Below are positions 10,267 to 16,813 of a stretch of DNA of 18,568 nt, piece by piece. Within the stretch, counting starts at the first letter, position 1, and each line of letters starts with the position of its first letter. The notes under the pieces were generated by a model. It did not search any database. It was not told the origin of the DNA and was given only the letters and a program-made list of their open reading frames with translations. Both the position numbers and the translations under genes were made by a program. The stretch is from Candidatus Nanopelagicales bacterium (GTDB lineage Bacteria > Actinomycetota > Actinomycetes > S36-B12). The DNA lies in the NCBI GenBank assembly GCA_018399515.1, contig JAGYOB010000005.1:1-18568 (forward strand), read 5' to 3'.

Positions 10267-11802
10267 TCAGTCGGCGAAGGCCCGCGCGTCGAGGGAACCC
10301 CAGGGGCGGTCGATGTCGGCGATCGCCCGCCAGCGTGCGGTGGCGTCCCGGGATCTGCCGGCTTCGATACTTTCGGCGATCTCCTCGACGTCGGCCAGGT
10401 GGCCCTGGACGCGCGCCCGGGCGTAGTCGGCCGCCGAATCCTTGCTCACCATGAATACCCAGTCGCTGGCAAGCCCCAGCAGCAGTGAGGTCAGCAACTG
10501 ATCGTGGGCTGCATCGCGCGTCAGGTGATCGGTCGATCGCTTCCGATCGAGCACGTGTCGAACCCGCTCGGTTGCAGCACCCTGAGCGGCGCGGATGTCT
10601 TGGGTCTGCGGGCTGCTCCAGACACGGAAATCCTTGCCCGATCCCCACGACCCCGGGCCCGGATGGATGCGCCCGGCGACATCGTGATGATCCAGCGCCG
10701 AGCTCAGGGTGCGGGGTGCTATCCCTGCTTCGGGGAGGAGTCGCAGCACCTCCTCGAGCCATTCCGGCCCCTCATGCCACCAGTGACCGAAGAGTTCGGT
10801 GTCGTAGGCGACCACGGCGAGACCGGGGCGATGCGGGTTTCGCCGCTGCTGGTCGCGCAGGTGGTTGCGGACCGCGGTAACGAAGTCGCGAGCATCGCGC
10901 AGTACGGCCTGGGCGGCGCGATCGGGATCGTAGGGCGCCTTGCGCTCGGGTGGTGTGATCCGGGATGTCACCCGGTGAATCTTCATGCCCCACTCGTGAT
11001 CGTAGGTGTGGAAGTCCCGATACCACCGACCACCGGGATAGCCGCGGCGTGGCGACCACACCCGGTAAGCCAGAGGGAGATCGCGACCAACGACGCGCAC
11101 ATCGGTGTCGGCGAGCAACCACGGGGTATCGGTCGTGGCGCCTGCGGACAGCAGCGTCGGTCCGTCGAGCATGAGATGGTCGACGTCGGCGCTTGCGAAC
11201 ACCTCGGCCAGTCCGGGCCGGTACGCGCACTCGGGTGTCCAGATTCCGCGGGGCGTGGATCCCAGCCGCAGCCGGGCATCGTCGAGCCCCGCGGTCAATG
11301 TTGCACCCGCCCAGTCATCGGATAGATCAGGAGTGAAAGTGTGCGACAGGGACCCGCCCAGAATCTCGACCACCCCTGCATCGGCGAGCTTTCGCACGAC
11401 GGGACTGCCGCCGTGACGCCACTCGTGCTCGAATAATTCCAGGGCGGCGGTCGCTCTGCGGTATTCCCGTTGTCCTGCCTCACGTCGATGGGGATCGCGC
11501 ATGCCAGCGAGCCCGCTCGCGCGCACCTGCCAGTCGGCAAGCCATTCATGCTGCGACCGCAGGCAGTACCGATCATCGAGTTGCGCTGCCAGGACGGGGG
11601 TGATGCCGATCGTCACAAGATCCCGGTGTCCTTGCGCCCCCAACCGGTCGAGCAATGCGAAGACCCGGCTGTAGGACTGCGCCCAGGCCTGGTGCAGCCA
11701 CTCCTCACCCACCGGCCATGCTCCGTGATGGGCGACCCAGGGCAGGTGCGTGTGCAGCACGAAGCACAGCGAACCCAGGTGCGTGTTCGTCGTCGCAGTC
11801 AT
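10267..11802 (-). CDS. GH57 alpha-glucan branching-type enzyme with DUF1957 C-terminus (Rv3031-like)
   Basis: The 511-residue protein shows the GH57 signatures: region 1 FVLHTHLPWVAHHG (HTHLP at 17-21), the nucleophile E191 in RGIWTPECAYRPG and the acid/base D334 in VAYDTELFGHWWHEGPEWL. The helical C-terminal third (about 410-511, ASDWVFMVSKDSAADYARARV) is of DUF1957 type, usual in 1,4-alpha-glucan branching enzymes of this family. It would form alpha-1,6 branches by glucan transfer; a hydrolytic amylase is the less likely alternative. Mtb Rv3031 is the named relative and is placed in MGLP synthesis. ATG 11802 overlaps the TGA of the upstream methyltransferase by 4 nt, so the two are probably coupled. 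The GH13 branching enzyme GlgB is not seen in this window. Confidence 0.93.
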   Translation of the reverse strand: MTATTNTHLGSLCFVLHTHLPWVAHHGAWPVGEEWLHQAWAQSYSRVFALLDRLGAQGHRDLVTIGITPVLAAQLDDRYCLRSQHEWLADWQVRASGLAGMRDPHRREAGQREYRRATAALELFEHEWRHGGSPVVRKLADAGVVEILGGSLSHTFTPDLSDDWAGATLTAGLDDARLRLGSTPRGIWTPECAYRPGLAEVFASADVDHLMLDGPTLLSAGATTDTPWLLADTDVRVVGRDLPLAYRVWSPRRGYPGGRWYRDFHTYDHEWGMKIHRVTSRITPPERKAPYDPDRAAQAVLRDARDFVTAVRNHLRDQQRRNPHRPGLAVVAYDTELFGHWWHEGPEWLEEVLRLLPEAGIAPRTLSSALDHHDVAGRIHPGPGSWGSGKDFRVWSSPQTQDIRAAQGAATERVRHVLDRKRSTDHLTRDAAHDQLLTSLLLGLASDWVFMVSKDSAADYARARVQGHLADVEEIAESIEAGRSRDATARWRAIADIDRPWGSLDARAFAD

Positions 11803-12560
11803 CGGGTGTGAGGATCGGGCGCGTGGCCGATGGCGATGAGGTCCTGAGCCTCATGCGTGTCCGGCGTGATGGTGAAGTCGGCTTCTGTGAGATCGGCGAT
11901 GAATCGGCTCAACTCCTTCGACCAGGAGTCCTGCGTCATCGCCATCACCTGGGCGGCCATGAGCGAGCCATGGTTGGATTCCCATTCGATGATGCGTCGT
12001 CCGTGATGCAGCCCCCAGACCTGGACTTGCGTCCAACCGGCCGCGACGAGCAGGTCGTGGACCTGCTCGTCATCGAATTCCTCGACATGGAAGGGATTGA
12101 GCGGCCGCTCACCTCGGCCGAGTCCCGGGGAGAACACCTCCCGATTGGGGGTCGACGCGATGAGGAGGCCGCCGGGACGGATCGCGCGGCCCAGATCGGT
12201 GACAAACCCCGCCAGATCCCACAGGTGCTCGATGACCTGCAAGGTCACGACCATGTCGATCGAGTGGTCCCGCAGGGGCAGTTGCGCCAGGTTCGATCGC
12301 ACGAGGCGCGGCCGCGGGTAGGTGACAGCGGCGTGCCGGCACGCCGCATCGTCGTACTCGAGGCCGATGACGATCGACGGGCGACATTCGGCGAGCAACT
12401 GGGCCCCGTATCCCTCGCCACTGCCAGCATCGACGACCCGTGCGTTGGCGAGCACGGAGGTGAACTTCCGGCAGATCCATGCGTAGACCGCTTCGTGGCG
12501 AGCGTAGAAGTACTGCTCCCGCTCGACGCCGGGGACGGTGCGCTCGCCTGTGGGTTCCAT
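11799..12560 (-). CDS. Class I SAM-dependent methyltransferase, Rv3030-like
   Basis: The 253-residue protein has the motif I sequence VVDAGSGEGYGAQLLA (DAGSGEG at 44-50), strand-2 acid in GLEYDDAA, the LQVIEHLWDL segment and RPGGLLIASTPNREVFSPG. These are typical of the sugar/lipid O-methyltransferase-like group (Methyltransf_11 type). It is first in the operon with the GH57 and GT4 genes, exactly as Mtb Rv3030-Rv3031-Rv3032. In that setting it is a candidate O-methyltransferase for glucose residues of a methylglucose polysaccharide. This role is inferred from gene order; the sequence alone shows only a SAM enzyme. ATG 12560 follows a TAGGGT box by 8 nt with no Shine-Dalgarno sequence. Confidence 0.89.
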   Translation of the reverse strand: MEPTGERTVPGVEREQYFYARHEAVYAWICRKFTSVLANARVVDAGSGEGYGAQLLAECRPSIVIGLEYDDAACRHAAVTYPRPRLVRSNLAQLPLRDHSIDMVVTLQVIEHLWDLAGFVTDLGRAIRPGGLLIASTPNREVFSPGLGRGERPLNPFHVEEFDDEQVHDLLVAAGWTQVQVWGLHHGRRIIEWESNHGSLMAAQVMAMTQDSWSKELSRFIADLTEADFTITPDTHEAQDLIAIGHAPDPHTR

Positions 12561-12574
12561 CGAAGGCGACCCTA
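12560..12574 (-). promoter_or_regulatory. Putative leaderless promoter of the methyltransferase-GH57-GT4 operon (TAGGGT -10 box)
   Basis: Minus-strand TAGGGT (12574-12569) is followed by 8 nt and ATG 12560. It lies in the 149-bp divergent gap shared with etfB. Confidence 0.55.
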
Positions 12575-12597
12575 GTCCGCCCCGACGCGCCGACTAT

Positions 12598-12607
12598 GCG
12601 CTAGCGC
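12598..12607. promoter_or_regulatory. 10-bp perfect palindrome GCGCTAGCGC in the divergent gap
   Basis: GCGCTAGCGC lies between the probable -10 boxes of the methyltransferase operon (12569-12574) and etfB (12610-12615). It is placed where a regulator could affect both directions. No regulator is encoded nearby, so function is unknown. Confidence 0.35.
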
Positions 12608-12609
12608 CC

Positions 12610-12615
12610 TATCAT
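12610..12615 (+). promoter_or_regulatory. Candidate -10 box (TATCAT) for the etfB operon
   Basis: TATCAT at 12610-12615 is the best TANNNT box ahead of etfB. It would give a 5' leader of roughly 85-90 nt that contains the octamer array. No clear -35 sequence is visible, so confidence is low. Confidence 0.35.
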
Positions 12616-12634
12616 CTACTCGTCGGTCACATAC

Positions 12635-12698
12635 AGGCATTCAGGCAAGCAGGCATTCAGGCATTCAGGTATTCAGGTATTCAGGCAAAAAGGTGCGG
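12635..12698 (+). repeat. Array of eight 8-bp units (AGGCATTC-like) in the etfB leader
   Basis: The DNA reads with a strict 8-bp period: AGGCATTC, AGGCAAGC, AGGCATTC, AGGCATTC, AGGTATTC, AGGTATTC, AGGCAAAA and AGGTGCGG. Units 3-4 and 5-6 are exact pairs. The last degenerate unit runs into the GGAGGAG ribosome binding site of etfB. Every unit starts with AGG. The array is too short in unit length for CRISPR and has no spacers. Slippage is the likely origin. Confidence 0.9.
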
Positions 12699-12703
12699 AG
12701 GAG
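12697..12703 (+). promoter_or_regulatory. Strong ribosome binding site GGAGGAG of etfB
   Basis: GGAGG (12697-12701) lies 8 nt before ATG 12710. It fixes the etfB start and contrasts with the other first genes of this window, which have no such site. Confidence 0.85.
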
Positions 12704-12709
12704 CAGTCG

Positions 12710-13489
12710 ATGAAGATCGCGGTGTGCGTCAAGCAGGTTCCCGACACCTGGGCGGAGAAGAAACTTCGAGATGACGATTCGACTCTCGATCGCGAGGCCG
12801 CCGACGGAGTGATGAACGAACTCGACGAGTACGCCGTCGAGGAGGCTCTGCGATTGATCGAGGCCCACGGTGGCGAGGTCGTCGTGGTGACCATGGGTCC
12901 CGAGCGCGCCGCCGAAACAGTGCGCAAGGCGCTGAGCATGGGGGCCGATGCGGGTGTGCATCTGGTGGACGACGCGTTCCAAGGCTCCGATGCCCTCGCA
13001 ACGTCCTACGCCCTTGCCGAGGTGCTCTCCGGCCGCGGTTTCGATCTGATCCTGTTCGGTTCCGAGTCCACCGATGCCCGCATGAGCGTGGTTCCGGCTA
13101 TGGTCGCCGAGCGTCTGGGCCTGCCTCAGGTGACGTTCGCCCAGAAGGTCAACGTGGACGGAGCCAGCGTCTCGATCGAGCGCTTGACCGAATACGGGTT
13201 CGACACCGTCGAGGCAGCGATGCCCGCGGTTATCAGCGTGGTGGAGAAGATCAACGAGCCGCGTTACCCCTCCTTCAAGGGCATTATGGCGGCGAAGAAG
13301 AAGCCGGTGGAGACCCTCACCGTCGCCGATGCGGGTCTTGACGCTGCCCAGCTGGGGCTCGCAGCCGCCTGGTCCACCGTGGCGCAGTTCGCGGCCCGAC
13401 CACCCAAGGCAGCCGGCACCGTCGTCACCGATGAAGGCGACGGCGGATCGAAGATCGCGCAGTACCTGTCCGAGCAGAAGTTCGTCTGA
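12710..13489 (+). CDS. etfB: Electron transfer flavoprotein beta subunit EtfB (FixA)
   Basis: EtfB pairs with EtfA to carry electrons from acyl-CoA dehydrogenases to the membrane quinone pool. The 259-residue product begins MKIAVCVKQVPDTWAEKKL, typical of the family. It has the AMP-site region (VVVVTMGPERAAETVRKALSMGAD), DLILFGSESTDARMSVVPAMVAERLG, and the signature with the recognition loop (residues about 175-205, ISVVEKINEPRYPSFKGIMAAKKKP). The start is fixed by GGAGG 8 nt upstream. etfA follows after 24 nt, so they form one operon; the enoyl-CoA hydratase 5 kb away could feed the same beta-oxidation route. Mtb fixA (Rv3029c) is likewise divergent from Rv3030. The symbol fixA is also in use. 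Nothing suggests a bifurcating type, though I cannot exclude it. Confidence 0.95.
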   Translation: MKIAVCVKQVPDTWAEKKLRDDDSTLDREAADGVMNELDEYAVEEALRLIEAHGGEVVVVTMGPERAAETVRKALSMGADAGVHLVDDAFQGSDALATSYALAEVLSGRGFDLILFGSESTDARMSVVPAMVAERLGLPQVTFAQKVNVDGASVSIERLTEYGFDTVEAAMPAVISVVEKINEPRYPSFKGIMAAKKKPVETLTVADAGLDAAQLGLAAAWSTVAQFAARPPKAAGTVVTDEGDGGSKIAQYLSEQKFV

Positions 13490-13513
13490 GTCGTTAGCGA
13501 AGGGGTTAGTCCC

Positions 13514-14470
13514 ATGGCAGAGATCTTGACCGTCGTCGAGTCGGCGAACGGAGCGGTGAAGAAAGTCAGCCTCGAGTTGCTCGCCCTTGCCGGCAAGCTC
13601 GGCGAACCCGCAGCGGTGTGGCTGGGGCCGGGTTACTCCGACGAGGCCGGGGCGGTGCTGGCTGAGCATGGTGCGGCCAAGATCTATGTCGCTGATAACG
13701 CCGACCTCGTTGACTACGTCGTGGCGCCGAAAGCCGAAGCGCTCGCGCAGATCATGCAGACCGCCAACCCCGGTGCCGTGCTGATCGCATCCTCGGCCGA
13801 GGGTAAGGAAATCGCCGCACGGCTCGCCGTGAAAACCGGCTCAGGTGTGATCACCGATGCCGTGGACGTGGCAGCAGATCTGACCGCGACGCAGAGCGTC
13901 TTCGGTGGGTCGACGATCGTTCAGTCCAAGGTCACCACGGGAACCCCGATCATCACCGTCCGCGTGAACTCCATCGCGCCCGAGGCCGCCCCGGCCGCCG
14001 GCACGCGCGTCGATGTCGCGGTCGATGTCTCGGAGGCGGCCAAGTCCGCGAAGGTCACCGACCGCACCGTGGCAGCCAAGGGTGGCCGCCCCGAACTTGC
14101 GGAGGCCGCGATCGTGGTCAGCGGTGGTCGTGGTGTGAACGGCGCCGACGGGTTCGGTGTCATCGAGGCGCTCGCCGATAGTCTCGGTGCCGCTGTCGGT
14201 GCGTCCCGGGCGGCTACCGATGCTGGGTGGTACCCGCACCAGTACCAGGTGGGGCAGACCGGTAAGACCGTCTCGCCGCAGTTGTACATCGCCAATGGCA
14301 TCAGCGGCGCCATCCAGCACCGCGCCGGAATGCAGACGTCCAAGACCGTGATCGTGGTGAACAAGGACCCGGAGGCTCCGATCTTCGAATTGGCCGACTT
14401 CGGCGTCGTCGGGGACCTGTTCTCCGTCGTACCCCAGTTGACCGACGAGATCAACAAGCGCAAGGGCTGA
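13514..14470 (+). CDS. etfA: Electron transfer flavoprotein alpha subunit EtfA (FixB)
   Basis: This is the FAD-binding partner of EtfB. The 318-residue protein has an N-terminal domain (1-190) that opens MAEILTVVESANGAVKKVSLELL. The C-terminal FAD domain holds SGGRGV, ASRAATDAGWYPHQYQVGQTGKTVSP, LYIANGISGAIQHRAGM and NKDPEAPIFELADFGVVGDL, the family signature. AGGGG at 13501-13505 lies 8 nt before ATG 13514. No terminator is visible between etfB and etfA. An imperfect inverted repeat follows the stop. Subunit stoichiometry and fold follow from the family; all key segments are intact. Confidence 0.96.
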   Translation: MAEILTVVESANGAVKKVSLELLALAGKLGEPAAVWLGPGYSDEAGAVLAEHGAAKIYVADNADLVDYVVAPKAEALAQIMQTANPGAVLIASSAEGKEIAARLAVKTGSGVITDAVDVAADLTATQSVFGGSTIVQSKVTTGTPIITVRVNSIAPEAAPAAGTRVDVAVDVSEAAKSAKVTDRTVAAKGGRPELAEAAIVVSGGRGVNGADGFGVIEALADSLGAAVGASRAATDAGWYPHQYQVGQTGKTVSPQLYIANGISGAIQHRAGMQTSKTVIVVNKDPEAPIFELADFGVVGDLFSVVPQLTDEINKRKG

Positions 14471-14500
14471 GGGAACCGGTTTCGCCGCTCCCCGGTTACC
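14471..14500. repeat. Imperfect inverted repeat between etfA and iscS
   Basis: GGGAACCGG (14471-14479) and CCGGTTACC (14492-14500) are complementary with one mismatch and enclose a 12-nt loop. There is no T-run, so it is a weak terminator candidate. The right arm overlaps the TACCAT box of iscS, so it could also be an operator. Confidence 0.45.
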
Positions 14501-14510
14501 ATCGACCCTG
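14497..14510 (+). promoter_or_regulatory. Putative leaderless promoter of iscS (TACCAT -10 box)
   Basis: TACCAT (14497-14502) is followed by 7 nt and GTG 14510. No Shine-Dalgarno sequence is visible. It would start a separate iscS-mnmA transcript. Confidence 0.5.
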
Positions 14511-15694
14511 TGGCGCGACGTCCGATCTACCTCGATCACGCCGCAACGACGACGCTGAGGCCGGAAGCGGCTGAAGCGTGGTTGCGGGTTTCCCACGATG
14601 TCGGTAACCCGTCCTCCCTTCATGCAGCCGGTCGCGCCGCGCGTCGGGTCGTCGAGGAATCACGTGAGCAGGCAGCAGCAGCGCTGGGTGTGCGGCCGAG
14701 CGAGATCGTCTTCACTGCCGGTGGAACCGAGGCGGACAACCTGGCCGTGAAGGGCTTCGCCTGGGCGCACGAGGATCGCCGCGCGATCGTGTGCTCCCCG
14801 ATCGAGCACCATGCCGTCCTCGATCCCGTCGAGTGGCTGGTCGCGCACCATGGTTACGAGGTCAGGTACCCGGCGGTCGATGCGCTCGGCCGGGTCGACG
14901 TGCAGTCCCTCGAGGCACTCCTCGATGACGAGGTCGCCGTCTGCTCGGTGATGTGGGCGAATAACGAGATCGGGACGGTTCAGCCGATGGCGGCTATCGC
15001 CCGATCCTGCCGCGAACGCGGCATACCGTTCCATTCTGACGCTGTCCAAGCGTTGGGCATGATCCCGATGGATGCGACGCTGCCGGGATTGACAGCCTTC
15101 ACCCTCAGTGGTCACAAGATCGGCGCCCCGGTCGGTGTTGGGGCGTTGGTGATCGATCGCGATGCGACCATCGCTGCGTTGATCCACGGGGGCGGCCAGG
15201 AACGCGAGATCCGTTCGGGCACCGTGGACGCGGCGGGAATCGCTGCTTTCGCCATCGCGGTGGACCATGCGGTCGGGGAACAGGCGGAGCTGGCCGCGCG
15301 CCTAGTCGCGCTCCGTACCGCGCTGGTCGAGGGTGTTCTGTCGACAATTCCGGGGACCGAGCTCCAGGGCGATCCGGGTGCGGGAGTCGATGAACGGCTT
15401 CCGGGCAACGCGGCGATCACCTTCGACGGTTGCGAGGGCGATGCTCTACTCATGCTTCTCGATGCTGTCGGGATCGCGTGCTCGACAGGATCGGCGTGTA
15501 CCTCGGGCGTCCCCGAACCATCGCATGTGTTGCTCGCCATGGGAGTCGATGGTGCAACAGCCCGAGGCACATTGCGGTTCTCCCTCGGCCGGGAGTCCAC
15601 CCCGGATGATGTCGAGGCCCTTCTGGAGGCCCTACCCAGTGTGGTGGAACGCGCACGCCGCGCGGGTCGCCCTCGGTTGGTTTCTCGGTCATGA
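14510..15694 (+). CDS. iscS: Cysteine desulfurase IscS/NifS
   Basis: This PLP enzyme takes sulfur from L-cysteine as a persulfide for Fe-S cluster assembly and tRNA thiolation. The 394-residue product has IYLDHAATTTLRPEA at the start, the GGTEADNLAVKG segment, IEHHAVLDP, HSDAVQALG (D177 and Q180 contact PLP), the Schiff-base lysine K203 in LSGHKIGAPVG, RSGTVDAAGIAAFA, and the catalytic C330 in STGSACTSGVPEPSHVLLAMG with the conserved loop. The GTG start gives MARRPIYLDHAA with the right family N-terminus and lies 7 nt after a TACCAT box. mnmA overlaps by 4 nt (ATGA), which fits direct sulfur transfer from IscS to MnmA. It aligns by position with Mtb Rv3025c. No iscU, iscA or iscR is seen, so a tRNA thiolation role is favoured over a general isc operon. 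Confidence 0.95.
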   Translation: MARRPIYLDHAATTTLRPEAAEAWLRVSHDVGNPSSLHAAGRAARRVVEESREQAAAALGVRPSEIVFTAGGTEADNLAVKGFAWAHEDRRAIVCSPIEHHAVLDPVEWLVAHHGYEVRYPAVDALGRVDVQSLEALLDDEVAVCSVMWANNEIGTVQPMAAIARSCRERGIPFHSDAVQALGMIPMDATLPGLTAFTLSGHKIGAPVGVGALVIDRDATIAALIHGGGQEREIRSGTVDAAGIAAFAIAVDHAVGEQAELAARLVALRTALVEGVLSTIPGTELQGDPGAGVDERLPGNAAITFDGCEGDALLMLLDAVGIACSTGSACTSGVPEPSHVLLAMGVDGATARGTLRFSLGRESTPDDVEALLEALPSVVERARRAGRPRLVSRS

Positions 15695-16803
15695 GGGTGC
15701 TTGCAGCGCTATCGGGTGGCGTGGACTCCGCAGTGGCCGCGGCTCGGGCACGCGACGCCGGGCACGATGTGGTCGGGGTGCACCTCGCGCTGTCGAAGGT
15801 CGCCCATGTCAGCGGATCCCGCGGCTGCTGTTCTGCCGAGGATGCCCGCGATGCCCGCAGGGTCGCCGACATGCTCGATATTCCGTATTACGTATGGGAC
15901 ATGCACGAGGAATTCCGAGAGTCAGTCATCGATGACTTCGTCGCCGAATACCAGGCGGGACACACTCCGAATCCGTGCCTTCGCTGCAATGAGAGCATCA
16001 AATTCGCAGCGGTGCTCGACCGTGCGCTGGCGTTGGGATTCGATGCGGTGAGCACCGGACACTACGCCCGCTTGATCGACACACCCGGTGGTCGCGAACT
16101 GCATCGCGCGGTCGACCCAGCCAAGGATCAGTCGTATGTCCTGGCGGTTCTCCAAGCCGATCAGTTAGCGCATTCGATGTTCTGGCTGGGCGATTCGTTC
16201 AAGGACGACGTTCGCGCCGAGGCGCATGATCGTGGGTTGCTCGTCGCAGCCAAACCCGATAGCCATGACATCTGCTTCATCCCCGATGGGGACACCGCCG
16301 CGTGGCTGCGTGATCGCCTCGGGGAGCAGCCCGGCGATATCGTCGATGCGCAGTCCGGGGATCGCGTCGGTGCCCACCAGGGGGCGTATGCCTTCACCAT
16401 CGGCCAGCGGCGAGGACTGTCATTGGCAGCGCCTGCTGTCGAGGGTGAGCGCAGGTATGTCGTCGATGTCGATGTGCGCTCGAACACCGTCTTCGTCGGT
16501 TCGGCGGACCTGCTCGGTATCGCCACCATCGAGGCGATCGATCCACGATGGACGCAGACGCCGCTGTCGGGCTCGTTCGATGCGACCGTGCAGGTCCGTG
16601 CGCATGGCGAACCTCTCTCGGCGACGGTGGACATTCTCGATGACGACATTCTCGATGACGACAGCCTCGATGACGACAGCGGCGCCAGATGGCGCATCAC
16701 GTTGCACGAAACGCTGCGGGGAGTGGCGCCCGGACAGGCTGCGGTGCTTTACGACGGCACGCGAGTGCTGGGCTCGGCCACCATTGACGCAACCGCACCG
16801 TGA
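15691..16803 (+). CDS. mnmA: tRNA-specific 2-thiouridylase MnmA (TrmU)
   Basis: MnmA makes 2-thiouridine at position 34 of Lys, Glu and Gln tRNAs with ATP and sulfur relayed from IscS. The 370-residue product has the PP-loop SGGVDS (8-13), HTPNPCLRCNESIKF with catalytic C99 (equivalent to E. coli C102), GHYARL, AKDQSYVLAVL and KPDSHDICFIPDGD with C195, the persulfide-carrying cysteine. The middle (GAHQGAYAFTIGQRRGL) and C-terminal beta-barrel domains are complete. In the C-terminal domain an acidic tract of 17 residues (314-330) is encoded by a 15-bp tandem repeat, which is unusual for this family. ATG 15691 overlaps the iscS stop as ATGA. A rare TTA leucine codon lies near 16164. Mtb trmU is Rv3024c. 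Confidence 0.95.
   Translation: MRVLAALSGGVDSAVAAARARDAGHDVVGVHLALSKVAHVSGSRGCCSAEDARDARRVADMLDIPYYVWDMHEEFRESVIDDFVAEYQAGHTPNPCLRCNESIKFAAVLDRALALGFDAVSTGHYARLIDTPGGRELHRAVDPAKDQSYVLAVLQADQLAHSMFWLGDSFKDDVRAEAHDRGLLVAAKPDSHDICFIPDGDTAAWLRDRLGEQPGDIVDAQSGDRVGAHQGAYAFTIGQRRGLSLAAPAVEGERRYVVDVDVRSNTVFVGSADLLGIATIEAIDPRWTQTPLSGSFDATVQVRAHGEPLSATVDILDDDILDDDSLDDDSGARWRITLHETLRGVAPGQAAVLYDGTRVLGSATIDATAP
16630..16680 (+). repeat. 15-bp tandem repeat inside mnmA coding an Asp-rich tract
   Basis: GACATTCTCGATGAC is present exactly at 16630-16644 and 16645-16659, then as GACAGCCTCGATGAC at 16660-16674 and a partial GACAGC at 16675-16680. Each full copy codes five residues (D-I/S-L-D-D), so copy changes keep the frame. 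Confidence 0.92.
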
Positions 16804-16813
16804 CTCGGCGACG

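Noticed and set aside
12635..12698. Octamer array as a CRISPR or an iteron origin
   Set aside because: Units are directly joined without spacers and far too short for CRISPR; there is no replication initiator gene or AT-rich DNA beside it.
12665..13669. 334-residue minus-strand open frame across etfB
   Set aside because: It is a mirror frame of etfB that also runs through the octamer array; no recognisable domain.
16226..16813. Upstream extension of the MetE-like frame inside mnmA
   Set aside because: It lies in another frame of mnmA, which keeps its full C-terminal domain; the MetE-like fold begins at MIGYAATGTGSLPG.
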